DNA of 64,000 bases from Pseudomonas fluorescens (GCF_000968015.1 NZ_LACH01000017.1:1-64000); one strand, 5' to 3'; shown: positions 18,101 to 27,111, counted from the first letter of the stretch. A program made the numbers and translations. Notes: a model not told the origin generated them from the sequence alone.

Positions 18101-21059
18101 TGACCGCCAGGCTGCTTTCTTCCACCGCACCATAGAGGTCGAGCAAGGCTTCACAGAGTTCATCCACCGGATGCAGATCCGCCAGATGCGCGCCTTCGCC
18201 GAGGGTGGTCAATTCGTCCAGCAATGCGCTGAGTTCCTGACGCTCGCCGGGATGTTGCTGCCAGCGTTGCAACAGGCTTTCGGCGTCCAGCAGGATGTCC
18301 ATGCCTTGCGCGAGGAAGTTGTTGATCAGTTGCGGATCACGTTTGATGCGCAACCCGGTATTCGGTGCACTCAGGAGCGTTTCCAGACGCTCGGCCAGCA
18401 ACGCCTGGGTTCGCTCGATCAATGAGCGGGCGCCAGGGATTTCTGCCTGCGGATCACTCTTGAGCTTTCGCAGCCCGAGACGGAACAGTCCTTCGGCTTC
18501 GAGTAACAGTTCGACTTCGTCCAGGTCGAGGGCGAGCAGGTGCGCCTTGTACTCCCGGGCCAGATTATCCAGCGGTGTTGCCAGCTCGGCGATCGGCAAT
18601 ACGCCAGCCATGGAGGCGCTGCCCTTGAGCGTGTGCAGCGCCCGCTGCAACTCGTCGCTGGCCTGCAATGGCACGTGCTCGGCGGCTTTATCGAGGAAAC
18701 GGTTGAGGCTGCCCAAATGGGTTTCGGCTTCGTTGCGGAAGATCTCAAGCAGCAGCGGATCGAGGGCTGCGACATCTTGTGCGTCTTCATCGAGTATCGA
18801 TTCATCGCCCTTGGCCAAGGCGTGGGCGCGTGCGGCCAATTGGTCAACGTCGTTGCGCTGGCGCTGGGCATGGTTAGCAAACTCGGCCACCAGTTCGGGC
18901 AGCAAATTCAGCACATCGCCCAGCAGTTGTTGCACCTCCGGCCCCGGCGGAACGCTGTGTTCCAATACGCGGTTGAGCAGGTTTTCCACCGCCCAGGCCA
19001 GTTCGCCCAGGACCAAAGCGCGGACCATCCGGCCACTGCCCTTGAGCGTATGGAAGGCCCGGCGCAGTTCGCTCAGGACCGACTTGCTCTCGGGATCGGC
19101 CGACCAGCGTGGCAGGTACTCCCGGAGGATTTCCAGGACTTCATCGGTCTCTTCGAGGAACACTTCCCGCAGTTCATCGTCCACCGGTTCTTCACCGGCA
19201 GGCGGCGGCAACAGGCTTCCCGGGGTCGTCAGGGCCGGCGGGTTGACGGAGGACACAGGGCTGGCCAATACATCGGCCAGTGACTTGACGGTCTCAGGGT
19301 CGTCCAGCTCCTGCAGATCCTGCATGACCTGCGCTTCACTCGGGCTGAGCACATCTTCAAGCACCGGCACCTGCCGCTCGATGGGAAAAAAGCCGAGTGC
19401 GGCCAGACTCTTTTCCGCGACGTCGAGCAACTTTTCGCCCGGCGCTTCGGGGTCGTCGCTGAGGCGCTCCAGGTAATACTCGATGCTGGTGATGACGTCG
19501 GCCAGGCTGTCCAGTTCCTGCCAGCCGGGATGATCCAGATCCAGCAGCAGGTGCTCGCGAATGAAGTGGTTGCACGTTTCGATCAGACTCGCCGCACGGC
19601 TCAACGGAATCATCGCCAGCGCACCGCGCACTTGGGTCAGCAAGGCCGGCAGTGGCTGCAAGTGCTGGCGGTCCCAATCGGCGTCGATGTAGTCGACGAT
19701 CATGTCCTTGGCCTGTTGCAGGCAGATGCGCGCTTCCTTGATCACGATCTGATGGATCTGTGTCAGGTCGGTGGTCGGCAGGCGGCTGTCTTCCTGGCTT
19801 TCCGGCTCGACGGTGCCGACCATGCCGGCCAGTGTCGCTTCGACGTAGAGCAAGGCACCGGCGACGTCCACCAGGATCGCGTCGTTGGGCTCACGCTGGC
19901 CTTGGGCGAGGCTCAGCACCACCGCCAGTTGATCGATGATGACCTTGCGTGGCTGGCCGAAACCGAGCACCGCCAGGGTGTCGGCGATTTGCCGCAGGGG
20001 CGCCAGCAGGCTTTCGAGGTCTGAGGTGTGTTGGCGGTCACTGCGCACGAACAGGTCCAGGCGTTCCTTGACCCGCACCAGCTCTTCACACAAAGCGGCC
20101 AACACCGAGCGCATGGCATCGCGGTCGGGACCGGCCAGCCGTGCTCGTTCTTCGTCGACCATTGCGCTGTCAGGCAGCGCGTCGTCCAGTCCGTAGCGAT
20201 CTTTCATGGTCAGCATCTGCCCGGTGGGATGTTCGGCCTTGGCAATGTAGAACAGCAAACTCTTGAGCAACTCCAGCGGCGCTGGCTGATTGATTCCGGG
20301 CATGCCCTGTTCGAGCAGGCGCTTCAGTTCTTTATCGGCCTCCTTGAACAGACTACGCAACGCCGGACTGTTAGCAATCGAGCCGCCGCGCATGCCTTCG
20401 ACCAACGCCGAGGCGACTTGCCACAACGGGCTCAGGGGTGCGTTGCCGCACAGTCCTTCGAGGCGCGCAAAAACCTTGGTCAGGTAACCGAGGTTGGTTT
20501 CGCCATCCTGCTCACGCAGCAATCCGACCAAAGCCATCTGCAACATCTGCCGCAACTTGCGCAGCACATTCGGTAAATCTGCCGGCTCCAGCAGTGCCAG
20601 CGACTCTTCGTCCAGTGGCGGCAGGTCAGGCAATTGCGGGCTGAACAGGCTGGTTTCCGACAACAGGCTTTCGCCACGGGCGCTGCGCAGATCGTTGATC
20701 AGCGGCAGCACCACCAGCGGCAGGTCGCGGCGCGCACCTTGCACCCGGTCGAGGTAAGTCGGCAGCTGCCCAAGGGCTTGCAGCAACAGGTGGAGCGTCT
20801 CATCGCGATGACTGACGCGGTTCTGTTGCAAGGCCGTGGTCAGATGCTCCATCTCTTCGGCGAGCAGCGCCGCGCCGTAGAACTCGACCATCTGCAAACT
20901 GCCGTGAACCTGATGGATGCACGCCAGGCATTCACTGAGCGCGTGCGTCGCCTGCGGGTCATCAAGCAACGTTTCAATCGCCTGGTGAGCCACTTTCAGC
21001 GTTTCGGCAATCTCGCCTTTGACCCACTCAAGGGCCACATAGTCGTGCCGATCACCCAT
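15153..21059 (-). CDS. chpA: Hybrid CheA-type kinase ChpA with multiple phosphotransfer domains
   Basis: A 1968-residue protein started at the ATG at 21059 (MGDRHDYVALEWVKGEIAET), with GGAG upstream. Four phosphotransfer domains carry the HTLKG motif, with histidines at about 670, 809, 1113 and 1255. H49 (HQVHG) looks like a further site, and T475 (TQVRG) and T951 (TTLGEG) stand where histidine would be. After these come the dimerisation segment (near 1370-1430), an ATPase domain (N box MLRNAVDHGLE, then DDGAGVPLD and SGRGVGMDVV, about 1500-1660), a CheW domain, and a C-terminal receiver with Asp1897 in LLDIEMPRMDG. It phosphorylates PilG and PilH and controls type IV pilus motility and surface sensing. 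It lies between pilJ and chpC. Confidence 0.96.
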   Translation of the reverse strand: MGDRHDYVALEWVKGEIAETLKVAHQAIETLLDDPQATHALSECLACIHQVHGSLQMVEFYGAALLAEEMEHLTTALQQNRVSHRDETLHLLLQALGQLPTYLDRVQGARRDLPLVVLPLINDLRSARGESLLSETSLFSPQLPDLPPLDEESLALLEPADLPNVLRKLRQMLQMALVGLLREQDGETNLGYLTKVFARLEGLCGNAPLSPLWQVASALVEGMRGGSIANSPALRSLFKEADKELKRLLEQGMPGINQPAPLELLKSLLFYIAKAEHPTGQMLTMKDRYGLDDALPDSAMVDEERARLAGPDRDAMRSVLAALCEELVRVKERLDLFVRSDRQHTSDLESLLAPLRQIADTLAVLGFGQPRKVIIDQLAVVLSLAQGQREPNDAILVDVAGALLYVEATLAGMVGTVEPESQEDSRLPTTDLTQIHQIVIKEARICLQQAKDMIVDYIDADWDRQHLQPLPALLTQVRGALAMIPLSRAASLIETCNHFIREHLLLDLDHPGWQELDSLADVITSIEYYLERLSDDPEAPGEKLLDVAEKSLAALGFFPIERQVPVLEDVLSPSEAQVMQDLQELDDPETVKSLADVLASPVSSVNPPALTTPGSLLPPPAGEEPVDDELREVFLEETDEVLEILREYLPRWSADPESKSVLSELRRAFHTLKGSGRMVRALVLGELAWAVENLLNRVLEHSVPPGPEVQQLLGDVLNLLPELVAEFANHAQRQRNDVDQLAARAHALAKGDESILDEDAQDVAALDPLLLEIFRNEAETHLGSLNRFLDKAAEHVPLQASDELQRALHTLKGSASMAGVLPIAELATPLDNLAREYKAHLLALDLDEVELLLEAEGLFRLGLRKLKSDPQAEIPGARSLIERTQALLAERLETLLSAPNTGLRIKRDPQLINNFLAQGMDILLDAESLLQRWQQHPGERQELSALLDELTTLGEGAHLADLHPVDELCEALLDLYGAVEESSLAVSEAFFHEAQSAHEALINMLDELAAGQEVSPQPERIRALRGLLDESLDPSAMGLIRSDGSRTLSIRELGSATAELEQTATQVELDDEIVSIFLEEAVDILESAGQALQRWLSEPDNAAPLLSLQRDLHTLKGGARMAEVEPVGELAHELESLYEGLVDRRYTYSEALAHLLQHSHDRLAQLLDQLQNQRPLGDPGELIEAIREFRQGNASAVEAVEPARAEDSSGHDPELLEIFLEEGFDIIENSGAALVRWQAEPSNRQEVETLLRDLHTLKGGARMVEITPIGDLAHELEFLYEGLSAGVLQPTAALFGLLQSSHDRLAQMLDAARAGQPLPPADQLIDAIKNFSHPSVPEAPAPVVVSTTPKVETPAPQPDAGADMVKVSAELLDDLVNLAGETSIFRGRIEQQVNDARVTLSEMETTIERMRDQLRRLDTETQGRILSRQQVEAERLGYEEFDPLEMDRHSQLQQLSRALFESASDLLDLKETLDRRNQDAENLLQQQGRINTELQEGLMRTRMVPFERMLPRLKRIVRQVSSELGKDVEFIVGNAEGEMDRNVLERMAAPLEHMLRNAVDHGLESAEVRIAAGKPAQGRITLDLSREGGDIIFDIRDDGAGVPLDAVRRKAIKRGLLAPDSDISDRDVLQFILQPGFSTAEKITQISGRGVGMDVVHEEVRQLGGSMSIDSVPGQGVHFRIRLPFTVSVNRALMVQCFDDQYAIPLNTIDGIVRVLPNELEGHYRLDPPTYKYAGQHYELCYLGELLKTSHRPKLLGQSLPLPVLLVQCNERHIAVQVDSMAGTREIVVKSLGPQFAAVQGLSGATILGDGRVVLILDLLAPIRAMQARVPQQPVAQEAEVEPHKPLLVLVVDDSVTVRKVTSRLLERHGMNVLTAKDGVDAMLLLEEHMPDLMLLDIEMPRMDGFEVATQVRANERLQHLPIIMITSRTGQKHRDRAMAIGVNDYLGKPYQESVLLESIALWSKTHA

Positions 21060-21096
21060 AACCACTCCACTCATCATTCGCGCGCCTCAAGGCGCA

Positions 21097-23154
21097 TCAC
21101 ACTTTATCCGCAGCCTGCGCCTTGGCGGCCGGCAAGGTGAAACCGGACACCGAACGCCGCAACTGGCTGGCCATTTTCGCCAGGTTGCCAATGCTCTCGG
21201 CGGTCGCGGTCGAGCCGGACGAGGTCTGCGTGGTGATCTGCTGGATCACGTTCATCGTCAGGGAAATCTGACCGGCCGAAGACGTCTGTTGCTGCGCCGC
21301 GTTGGAAATACTCTGGATCAACGCGGCGAGGGTCTTCGACACGCCTTCGATTTCTTCCAGGGCCACCCCGGCATCCTGCGCCAGACGAGCGCCACGTACC
21401 ACTTCGGTGGTGGTCTGCTCCATGGAAATCACCGCTTCGTTGGTGTCGGTCTGAATCGCCCGCACCAGGGTTTCGATCTGGCGGGTGGCGGCGGACGAGC
21501 GCTCGGCCAGCCGCTGCACTTCATCGGCGACCACCGCAAAACCGCGCCCGGCATCACCGGCCATGGAAGCCTGAATCGCCGCGTTGAGCGCAAGGATGTT
21601 GGTCTGGTCGGCAATGTCATCGATCAGGCTGACAATGTCGCCGATTTCCTGAGAAGACTCGCCGAGGCGTTTGATGCGTTTGGCGGTGTCTTGAATCTGC
21701 TCGCGAATATTGTCCATGCCGTGGATGGTGTTATGCACCACCTCGTTGCCCTTGTTGGCGATTTCCACCGAGCGTTCGGCCACCGCTGAAGATTCCGCAG
21801 CGTTGGCCGAGACCTGATCGATGGACTCGGCCATGTCGTTGATCGCGGTGGAGGCTTCGGCAATCTGCTGCGCCTGATGCTCCGAAGCCTGGGCCAGGTG
21901 CATGGCGGTGGCCTGGGTTTCCTGCACGGCAGCAGCGACCTGGCCAGCGGTGAGGTTGATGGTCGCCACCAGATCGCGTAATTGGTCCACGGAATAGTTG
22001 ATCGAGTCGGCGATGGTCCCGGTGAAGTCTTCGGTCACCGACGCGGTCACGGTCAGGTCGCCGTCCGCCAGGTCTTCGATCTCGTCGAGCAGGCGCATGA
22101 TCGCGTTCTGGTTACGCTCGTTCTTCTCAGCCGTTTCGCGCAGCTGACGATTGGTTTCCCGCACCATCACCAGACCAATGAGGATGATCGACATCAGCGC
22201 CAACAGCCCCAGCACGTAGCCGCCAATGGTGTCGGTGTTGCGCCCGCCAGCCAGGTTTTCGAAACCGCCGGCCAAGTGCGAGGCTTCTTCGAGCAGGGTC
22301 TGCGACAGGGTGAAAATATTGGTGGCCGATTCACGGACCTTGAACAGCTCCGGCGAGGTTTCAAGGATTTCATCCACCGAACCCGAGACGAATTCGAACA
22401 GCTCGGAAATCTCGATCAATCGCGCGCGTGCATCGCGGTCTTCAACCTGGCTGACTTTCAGTGTCGGATTGCCCTGGAGCATGCCATTGAGCACCTGGCC
22501 AAATCGCGCCGCATCGCGACCGAAGGCGTCGGCGGCCTGCTGCGAGTTTTCATCACCGGACAGCACGGTGTTCACCGCACCGAGAATTCGTTCAGCCAAT
22601 AGCGACTGGCGCTGGGCCATGGCCACCTGCGCGGCCGGGGCACCGCGCTGGAGGAGCGTTTCGACGACTTTTTCGTACTCGACCTGCAACTGCGGCACGG
22701 TTTCGGCCAGGGTCGCGGCGACTTGATGCAGCGAGAGCACGGTCTGTTCGCTGGAGAGGATCGCGTCGGTGTTTTTCAGCAGGCGTTCCCAGTCCAGTTG
22801 CACGGCACGCATTTCCGGGCGCACGGTGGACGGTGCCGGCGGCAGGCCGGTGGAAGGGTCGCCTTTCTTCAGATAGCCCCAGCGTTGGGCAAAGTCGTTG
22901 CGCGCATCGCTCAGCAGTTTGAACGCCGCAGCCTTGCCGGCAGCGGCTTCAGTGGCGTTCTTGGCAATGCGCTGGGACAGCACGCGCAGCTCACCGGCGT
23001 GGCCGATGTACTGTTTGTCGTACGTGGCCTGGGTGTTGAGGTACGCGAAGTTGGCGAACAGCAGCATGATGAAGACGATCAGCGCCATGAACAGCGCGAT
23101 GATCTGTGACCGGCTGCGCGACCCTTCTGGCTTGCCTGTTTTTGCTTTTATCAT
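21097..23154 (-). CDS. pilJ: Type IV pilus chemoreceptor PilJ
   Basis: A 685-residue methyl-accepting chemotaxis protein, start at the ATG at 23154 with GAGGA upstream. It has a basic cytoplasmic tail, a first membrane helix at about residues 18-40, a long periplasmic region typical of PilJ (repeated LSQRIAKNA and [11 protein letters not shown] style segments), a second helix near 312-330 and a cytoplasmic signalling region. The hairpin tip is recognisable as [22 protein letters not shown] followed by [18 protein letters not shown], read in parts. It senses surface contact or ligands and drives ChpA. In P. aeruginosa pilK (methyltransferase) follows; here chpA follows directly. Confidence 0.95.
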   Translation of the reverse strand: MIKAKTGKPEGSRSRSQIIALFMALIVFIMLLFANFAYLNTQATYDKQYIGHAGELRVLSQRIAKNATEAAAGKAAAFKLLSDARNDFAQRWGYLKKGDPSTGLPPAPSTVRPEMRAVQLDWERLLKNTDAILSSEQTVLSLHQVAATLAETVPQLQVEYEKVVETLLQRGAPAAQVAMAQRQSLLAERILGAVNTVLSGDENSQQAADAFGRDAARFGQVLNGMLQGNPTLKVSQVEDRDARARLIEISELFEFVSGSVDEILETSPELFKVRESATNIFTLSQTLLEEASHLAGGFENLAGGRNTDTIGGYVLGLLALMSIILIGLVMVRETNRQLRETAEKNERNQNAIMRLLDEIEDLADGDLTVTASVTEDFTGTIADSINYSVDQLRDLVATINLTAGQVAAAVQETQATAMHLAQASEHQAQQIAEASTAINDMAESIDQVSANAAESSAVAERSVEIANKGNEVVHNTIHGMDNIREQIQDTAKRIKRLGESSQEIGDIVSLIDDIADQTNILALNAAIQASMAGDAGRGFAVVADEVQRLAERSSAATRQIETLVRAIQTDTNEAVISMEQTTTEVVRGARLAQDAGVALEEIEGVSKTLAALIQSISNAAQQQTSSAGQISLTMNVIQQITTQTSSGSTATAESIGNLAKMASQLRRSVSGFTLPAAKAQAADKV

Positions 23155-23201
23155 CGGTCCTCGCCTGTTAACCAACACCCTTTAAAGCTTGCTGAAGTAC
23201 C

Positions 23202-23291
23202 TGTGGGAGCGAGCTTGCTCGCGATGAGGACATGTCAGTCGATATCAATGCAACCTGTCACACCGCTATCGCGAGCAAGCTCGCTCCCACA
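23202..23291. repeat. REP pair between pilI and pilJ
   Basis: TGTGGGAGCGAGCTTGCTCG at 23202 faces its inverted copy ending at 23291. It occupies the gap between pilI (upstream) and pilJ (downstream) inside what is otherwise one transcription unit, so it may stabilise the pilGHI part of the message or lower expression of pilJ-chpA. Confidence 0.92.
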
Positions 23292-23307
23292 GGGGTTGCG
23301 CCGCGCG

Positions 23308-23841
23308 TTAGACCGCTACATGCATGAAACTTTGTGACTGCACCAACGCAAACGGGCTGAACACCTGCCAGGTCTGCTCGCGCTGAAACTGGCCCTGGAT
23401 GAAGGGTGCAATCGGGCCGCTCAAGGTATCTGCCGGCTCCAGACTGTCCTGGGCAAAATGCTGGAGGCCGAAGACTTCATCGACCATCAACCCGGCAAAC
23501 ACCTCGTTATGCTCGATCACCAATACTCGGCGCTGCTTGCGCACGGCCGACAGCTCATGTCCGAAGAAGCCGCACAAGTCGATGATCGGCAACAGACGCC
23601 CGCGCAGGTTGGCCACGCCCTTGACCCAGGGTCTGACCCCCGGCAGCTGGGTACACCTCGGCTCGTGCAACACTTCGCTGACCTCGCCCATCGGCGCGAC
23701 GTACCAGTGCTCGCCCAGACGGAAGCCGATGCCGCTCCAACTGTCTTGCCGGGTCGGCTGGGACGGCAAGTCCGCCGCCAGCAGACGACAACGCTGGTCG
23801 ATCTGCAGCAGCAGTTCGAAAGCCGTCAGCGACTCGGTCAT
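23308..23841 (-). CDS. pilI: CheW-like coupling protein PilI
   Basis: A 177-residue protein with a CheW domain from about residue 32 to 165. The segment VSEVLHEPRCTQLPGVRPWVKGVANLRGRLLPIIDL (about 54-89, in parts) is the CheW signature that binds the receptor tip. It couples PilJ to ChpA. The gene starts 10 bases after pilH ends. Confidence 0.94.
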   Translation of the reverse strand: MTESLTAFELLLQIDQRCRLLAADLPSQPTRQDSWSGIGFRLGEHWYVAPMGEVSEVLHEPRCTQLPGVRPWVKGVANLRGRLLPIIDLCGFFGHELSAVRKQRRVLVIEHNEVFAGLMVDEVFGLQHFAQDSLEPADTLSGPIAPFIQGQFQREQTWQVFSPFALVQSQSFMHVAV

Positions 23842-23851
23842 GGCCGGACGA

Positions 23852-24217
23852 TCAACCGGCCAGCACGTTGTTCAGGGTCTTGATCAGGGTCTCTTCGTCG
23901 ACCGGTTTGGTCAGGTAGTCCTTGGCGCCCTGGCGCGTGCCCCAGACCTTGTCGGTTTCCTGATCCTTGGTGGTGATGATGATCACCGGAATGTGCCCGG
24001 TTTCCGGGTCTTTGGTCAGCTGACGGGTCGCCTGGAAACCATTGAGGCCAGGCATGACGATGTCCATCAGCACGGCGTCGGGTTTTTCCTGACGGGCCAG
24101 GGCCACGCCGTCGGCGCCGTTTTCGGCTTTCAACACTTCATGACCGTTCTTTTCCAGCATGCCGGTCAGTTTGTACATTTCGGTCGGCGAATCATCGACG
24201 ATCAGAATACGTGCCAT
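23852..24217 (-). CDS. pilH: Single-domain response regulator PilH
   Basis: A 121-residue CheY-like receiver started at the ATG at 24217, which has a GGGGAAG site. The acidic pair is in ILIVDDSP, the phosphoacceptor Asp in VLMDIVMPGLNG at about 52, and the conserved Lys in YLTKPVDEE at about 103. In P. aeruginosa PilH opposes PilG in control of pilus retraction and extension. It lies between pilG and pilI. Confidence 0.95.
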   Translation of the reverse strand: MARILIVDDSPTEMYKLTGMLEKNGHEVLKAENGADGVALARQEKPDAVLMDIVMPGLNGFQATRQLTKDPETGHIPVIIITTKDQETDKVWGTRQGAKDYLTKPVDEETLIKTLNNVLAG

Positions 24218-24274
24218 GGTCTTCCCCATTCTTGTCGACGCCGGGCCCGCTGGCCGAGCGTCACTGTGCGTGTC

Positions 24275-24679
24275 CTACTGCGGCAAAACGGCGGCGAAGC
24301 CCGGTACATGGGCCTGGATCGCGTTCAGCAGTTCTTCCTTGCTGAAAGGCTTGGTCAAAAACTGGTCGGAGCCGACGATGCGCCCCTTGGCCTTGTCGAA
24401 CAGCCCGTCCTTGGACGACAGCATAATCACTGGCGTGGACTTGAACGCACTGTTGTTCTTGATTAAAGCGCAGGTCTGATAACCATCCAGACGCGGCATC
24501 ATGATGTCGACAAAGATGATGCCGGGGTGATTGTCGGCAATCTTGGCCAGGGCATCGAAACCATCGATGGCCGTGATCACTTCACACCCCACGTTCTTCA
24601 ACAGCGTTTCGGCGGTGCGGCGAATCGTTTTCGAATCGTCGATCACCATGACCTTCAAGGCGCTGGGTTGCTGTTCCAT
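24275..24679 (-). CDS. pilG: Single-domain response regulator PilG
   Basis: A 134-residue CheY-like receiver, first gene of the pil-chp cluster. Visible sites are VMVIDDSKTIRR, the phosphoacceptor in FVDIMMPRLDG and the Lys in FLTKPFSKEE. Phosphorylated by ChpA, PilG promotes pilus extension in P. aeruginosa. The gene is divergent from gshB with 235 bases between them, as in P. aeruginosa. Confidence 0.95.
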   Translation of the reverse strand: MEQQPSALKVMVIDDSKTIRRTAETLLKNVGCEVITAIDGFDALAKIADNHPGIIFVDIMMPRLDGYQTCALIKNNSAFKSTPVIMLSSKDGLFDKAKGRIVGSDQFLTKPFSKEELLNAIQAHVPGFAAVLPQ

Positions 24680-24914
24680 AGTTGCTCTACCGTCGCCTTT
24701 ACGAATCTATTTGTCCGCTTGCGGTTAATCGGTGGCTCGAAACCCTTGATGCTCAAGGCCCGGCACGACATGGCAGCCTTTTTAGCACAGTCTCCAACTC
24801 CAATCTATCGGGCGACTGGCGCAGTGGTTTTTCCTTGACCGGGAACACACTCAGCGCCACTCTGACGCCACTTTTGCAGGTCACTGCGACCCACCCAATT
24901 TCGAGGAAAAACCC

Positions 24915-25868
24915 ATGAGCGTTCGCGTCGGGATTGTCATGGACCCTATCGCCAGCATCTCCTATAAAAAGGATAGCTCGCTGGCCATGTTGCTGGCCGC
25001 ACAGAAGCGCGGCTGGGAACTGTTCTATATGGAACAGGGCGATTTGTACCAGGCTGAAGGCGAAGCGCGGGCGCGGATGCGTCCGTTGAAAGTCTTCGCC
25101 AACCCGGAAAAATGGTTCGAACTCGACGCCGAGACCGACGCGTTGCTGAGCGATCTGGACGTGATCCTGATGCGCAAGGATCCGCCGTTCGACATGGAAT
25201 TCGTCTACTCCACTTATCTGCTGGAGCAAGCCGAACGCGCGGGCGTGCTGGTGGTCAACAAGCCGCAAAGCCTGCGTGACTGCAACGAAAAGCTGTTCGC
25301 CACGCTGTTTCCGCAGTGCACGCCGCCGACCATCGTCAGCCGTCGCCCGGACGTACTGCGTGAATTCGCCGATCACCACGGCGATGTGATCCTCAAGCCG
25401 CTGGACGGCATGGGCGGTTCGTCGATCTTCCGTCACACCGCTGGCCACCCGAACCTGTCGGTGATCCTCGAAACTCTGACCCTGCACGGCAAACAGCAAA
25501 TCATGATCCAGGGTTATCTGCCGGCAATCAAAGACGGTGACAAGCGCATCCTGATGATCGACGGCGAGCCGGTGGATTACTGCCTGGCACGAATTCCGGC
25601 CGCTGGCGAAACCCGTGGCAACCTCGCCGCCGGTGGCCGTGGCGAAGCCCGACCGCTGACCGAGAAAGATCGCTGGATCGCCGCACAAGTCGGCCCGACC
25701 CTGCGCGAAAAAGGCCTGTTGTTCGTCGGTCTGGACGTGATCGGCGAGCATCTGACGGAAATCAACGTCACCAGCCCGACCTGCATTCGCGAGATTGATA
25801 ACGCGTTTGGCACCGACATCGGCGGCCTGCTGATGGATGCCATCGATCAGAAGCTCAAGGCCCGTTGA
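24915..25868 (+). CDS. gshB: Glutathione synthetase
   Basis: A 317-residue ATP-grasp enzyme of normal length that joins gamma-glutamylcysteine and glycine. Family segments are VGIVMDPIASISYKKDSSLA at about 4-23, DVILMRKDPPFDMEFVYST at about 80-98, and the ATP-grasp run KPLDGMGGSSIFRHTAGHPN at about 161-180. The ending includes ITVTSPTCIREI-like residues (INVTSPTCIREIDNAFG), the metal and substrate site. AGGA precedes the ATG. A strong terminator follows at 25889-25942. Confidence 0.97.
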   Translation: MSVRVGIVMDPIASISYKKDSSLAMLLAAQKRGWELFYMEQGDLYQAEGEARARMRPLKVFANPEKWFELDAETDALLSDLDVILMRKDPPFDMEFVYSTYLLEQAERAGVLVVNKPQSLRDCNEKLFATLFPQCTPPTIVSRRPDVLREFADHHGDVILKPLDGMGGSSIFRHTAGHPNLSVILETLTLHGKQQIMIQGYLPAIKDGDKRILMIDGEPVDYCLARIPAAGETRGNLAAGGRGEARPLTEKDRWIAAQVGPTLREKGLLFVGLDVIGEHLTEINVTSPTCIREIDNAFGTDIGGLLMDAIDQKLKAR

Positions 25869-25888
25869 TATAGAACAGCCAAGAAACG

Positions 25889-25942
25889 ACCAACATTGCG
25901 TTATCATCCGCGGCCTGTGAAAAACGCGATGTTGGTTTTTTT
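25889..25942 (+). terminator. Intrinsic terminator after gshB, ending at the tonB3 start
   Basis: ACCAACATTGCGTT (25889-25902) pairs over 14 bases, with one G-U pair, with AACGCGATGTTGGT (25923-25936). A run of seven T follows (25936-25942). The loop is 20 bases and includes TATCAT, a possible -10 box. The T-run ends three bases before the tonB3 ATG. Confidence 0.85.
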
Positions 25943-25945
25943 GTC

Positions 25946-26845
25946 ATGACGCTCCCGTCCGATCTGCCCGCTGAACTCGCCCATCGTGGCGTGCGCCCGG
26001 CTGATCGCCTCGGTTTTACCCTGTTTCTCGCGGCGCTGATTCACCTGGCCGTGCTGTTGGGCGTCGGCTTTACGATGGTCGAACCCAAGCAAATCAGCAA
26101 AACCCTGGAAATCACCCTCGCCACCTTCAAAAGCGAAAAGAAGCCTGAGAAAGCCGATTTCCTCGCTCAAGAGAATCAGGAAGGCAGTGGCACCCTGGAT
26201 AAAAAGGCAATTCCCAAGACCACCGAGGTCGCGCCTTTCCAGGACAACAAGGTGCAGAAAGTCACGCCACCGCCAGCAGCCAAACCTCAAGTGCAGGAAG
26301 CCGCACCGAAGGCAGCCGTGACGACCATCGCGCCCAAGCCGAAAAAGGCCGCGACCAAAACCGAAGAACCCAAGCCCGTCACCAAACCCGCCGTCGCCGC
26401 GCCGACGTTCGACAGTGAACAGCTGTCCACCGACATCGCCAGCCTGGAAGCGGAACTGGCCAACGAACAACAGCTGTATGCCAAGCGCCCGCGTATCCAC
26501 CGCCTGAGCGCCGCGTCGACCATGCGCGACAAGGGTGCCTGGTATAAGGACGAGTGGCGCAAGAAGGTCGAGCGCATCGGCAACCTGAATTACCCCGACG
26601 AAGCGCGACGCAAGCAGATCTACGGCAATTTGCGCCTGATGGTTTCGATCAACCGTGACGGCTCGCTCTTTGAAGTGCTGGTGCTGGAGTCGTCCGGGCA
26701 ACCGCTGCTGGATCAGGCAGCGCAGCGCATCGTACGGCTGGCGGCGCCGTTTTCACCGTTTACCGGGGATTTGTCGGATATCGATCGTCTGGAAATCATC
26801 CGCACCTGGAAGTTTGCCCGCGGGGACCGGTTGTCCAGTAATTGA
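25946..26845 (+). CDS. tonB3: TonB family energy transducer TonB3
   Basis: A 299-residue TonB-type protein. A single membrane helix lies at about residues 22-42 (LGFTLFLAALIHLAVLLGVG), followed by a Lys/Pro/Ala-rich periplasmic spacer, a helical LSTDIASLEAELANEQQLY segment, and a C-terminal TonB domain (YPDEARRKQIYGNLRLMVSI, then VLVLESSGQPLLDQAAQRIV). It couples ExbB/ExbD to outer-membrane partners; in P. aeruginosa tonB3, in the same position beside gshB and pilG, is needed for twitching motility. No Shine-Dalgarno sequence precedes the ATG; the gshB terminator occupies that place. No other in-frame ATG before the membrane helix is available. Confidence 0.88.
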   Translation: MTLPSDLPAELAHRGVRPADRLGFTLFLAALIHLAVLLGVGFTMVEPKQISKTLEITLATFKSEKKPEKADFLAQENQEGSGTLDKKAIPKTTEVAPFQDNKVQKVTPPPAAKPQVQEAAPKAAVTTIAPKPKKAATKTEEPKPVTKPAVAAPTFDSEQLSTDIASLEAELANEQQLYAKRPRIHRLSAASTMRDKGAWYKDEWRKKVERIGNLNYPDEARRKQIYGNLRLMVSINRDGSLFEVLVLESSGQPLLDQAAQRIVRLAAPFSPFTGDLSDIDRLEIIRTWKFARGDRLSSN

Positions 26846-26858
26846 ACACCACACCCCC

Positions 26859-27036
26859 TGTGGGAGCGGGCTATGTGGTGAGGGGATTTAGCGGAACGCC
26901 GCACCGCCCCGTTCGGCTGCGCAGCAGTCGTAAAACCATTGCATGCGTTGTGTCAGACACAACGGGGTTGCAAGCTTGGGGTCGCTTCGCAACCCAACGG
27001 GGATAAATCCCCTCGCCACACAAGCTCGCTCCCACA
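26859..27036. repeat. Nested palindromic element, copy B, inside a REP
   Basis: The outer arms TGTGGGAGCGGGCT (26859-26872) and AGCTCGCTCCCACA (27023-27036) are REP halves. Between them sits a second palindrome with arms TGTGGTGAGGGGATTTA (26874-26890) and TAAATCCCCTCGCCACA (27004-27020) and a core like copies A and C. It carries an extra insertion GCGGAACGCCGCACCGCC in its left arm. Confidence 0.9.
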
Positions 27037-27111
27037 TTTGATCTGTGTCGACTGCCAAATTGCGGCATCCTCAGCTTGTCAGTTTGCCCCTCCAACGCCA
27101 CACTAGCGCTC

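Noticed and set aside
15807..18425. An 872-codon open frame on the plus strand opposite chpA
   Set aside because: It lies wholly inside the highly conserved chpA gene in the antisense direction. Its translation is rich in Arg, His and Gln with no domain, as expected for GC-rich antisense frames.
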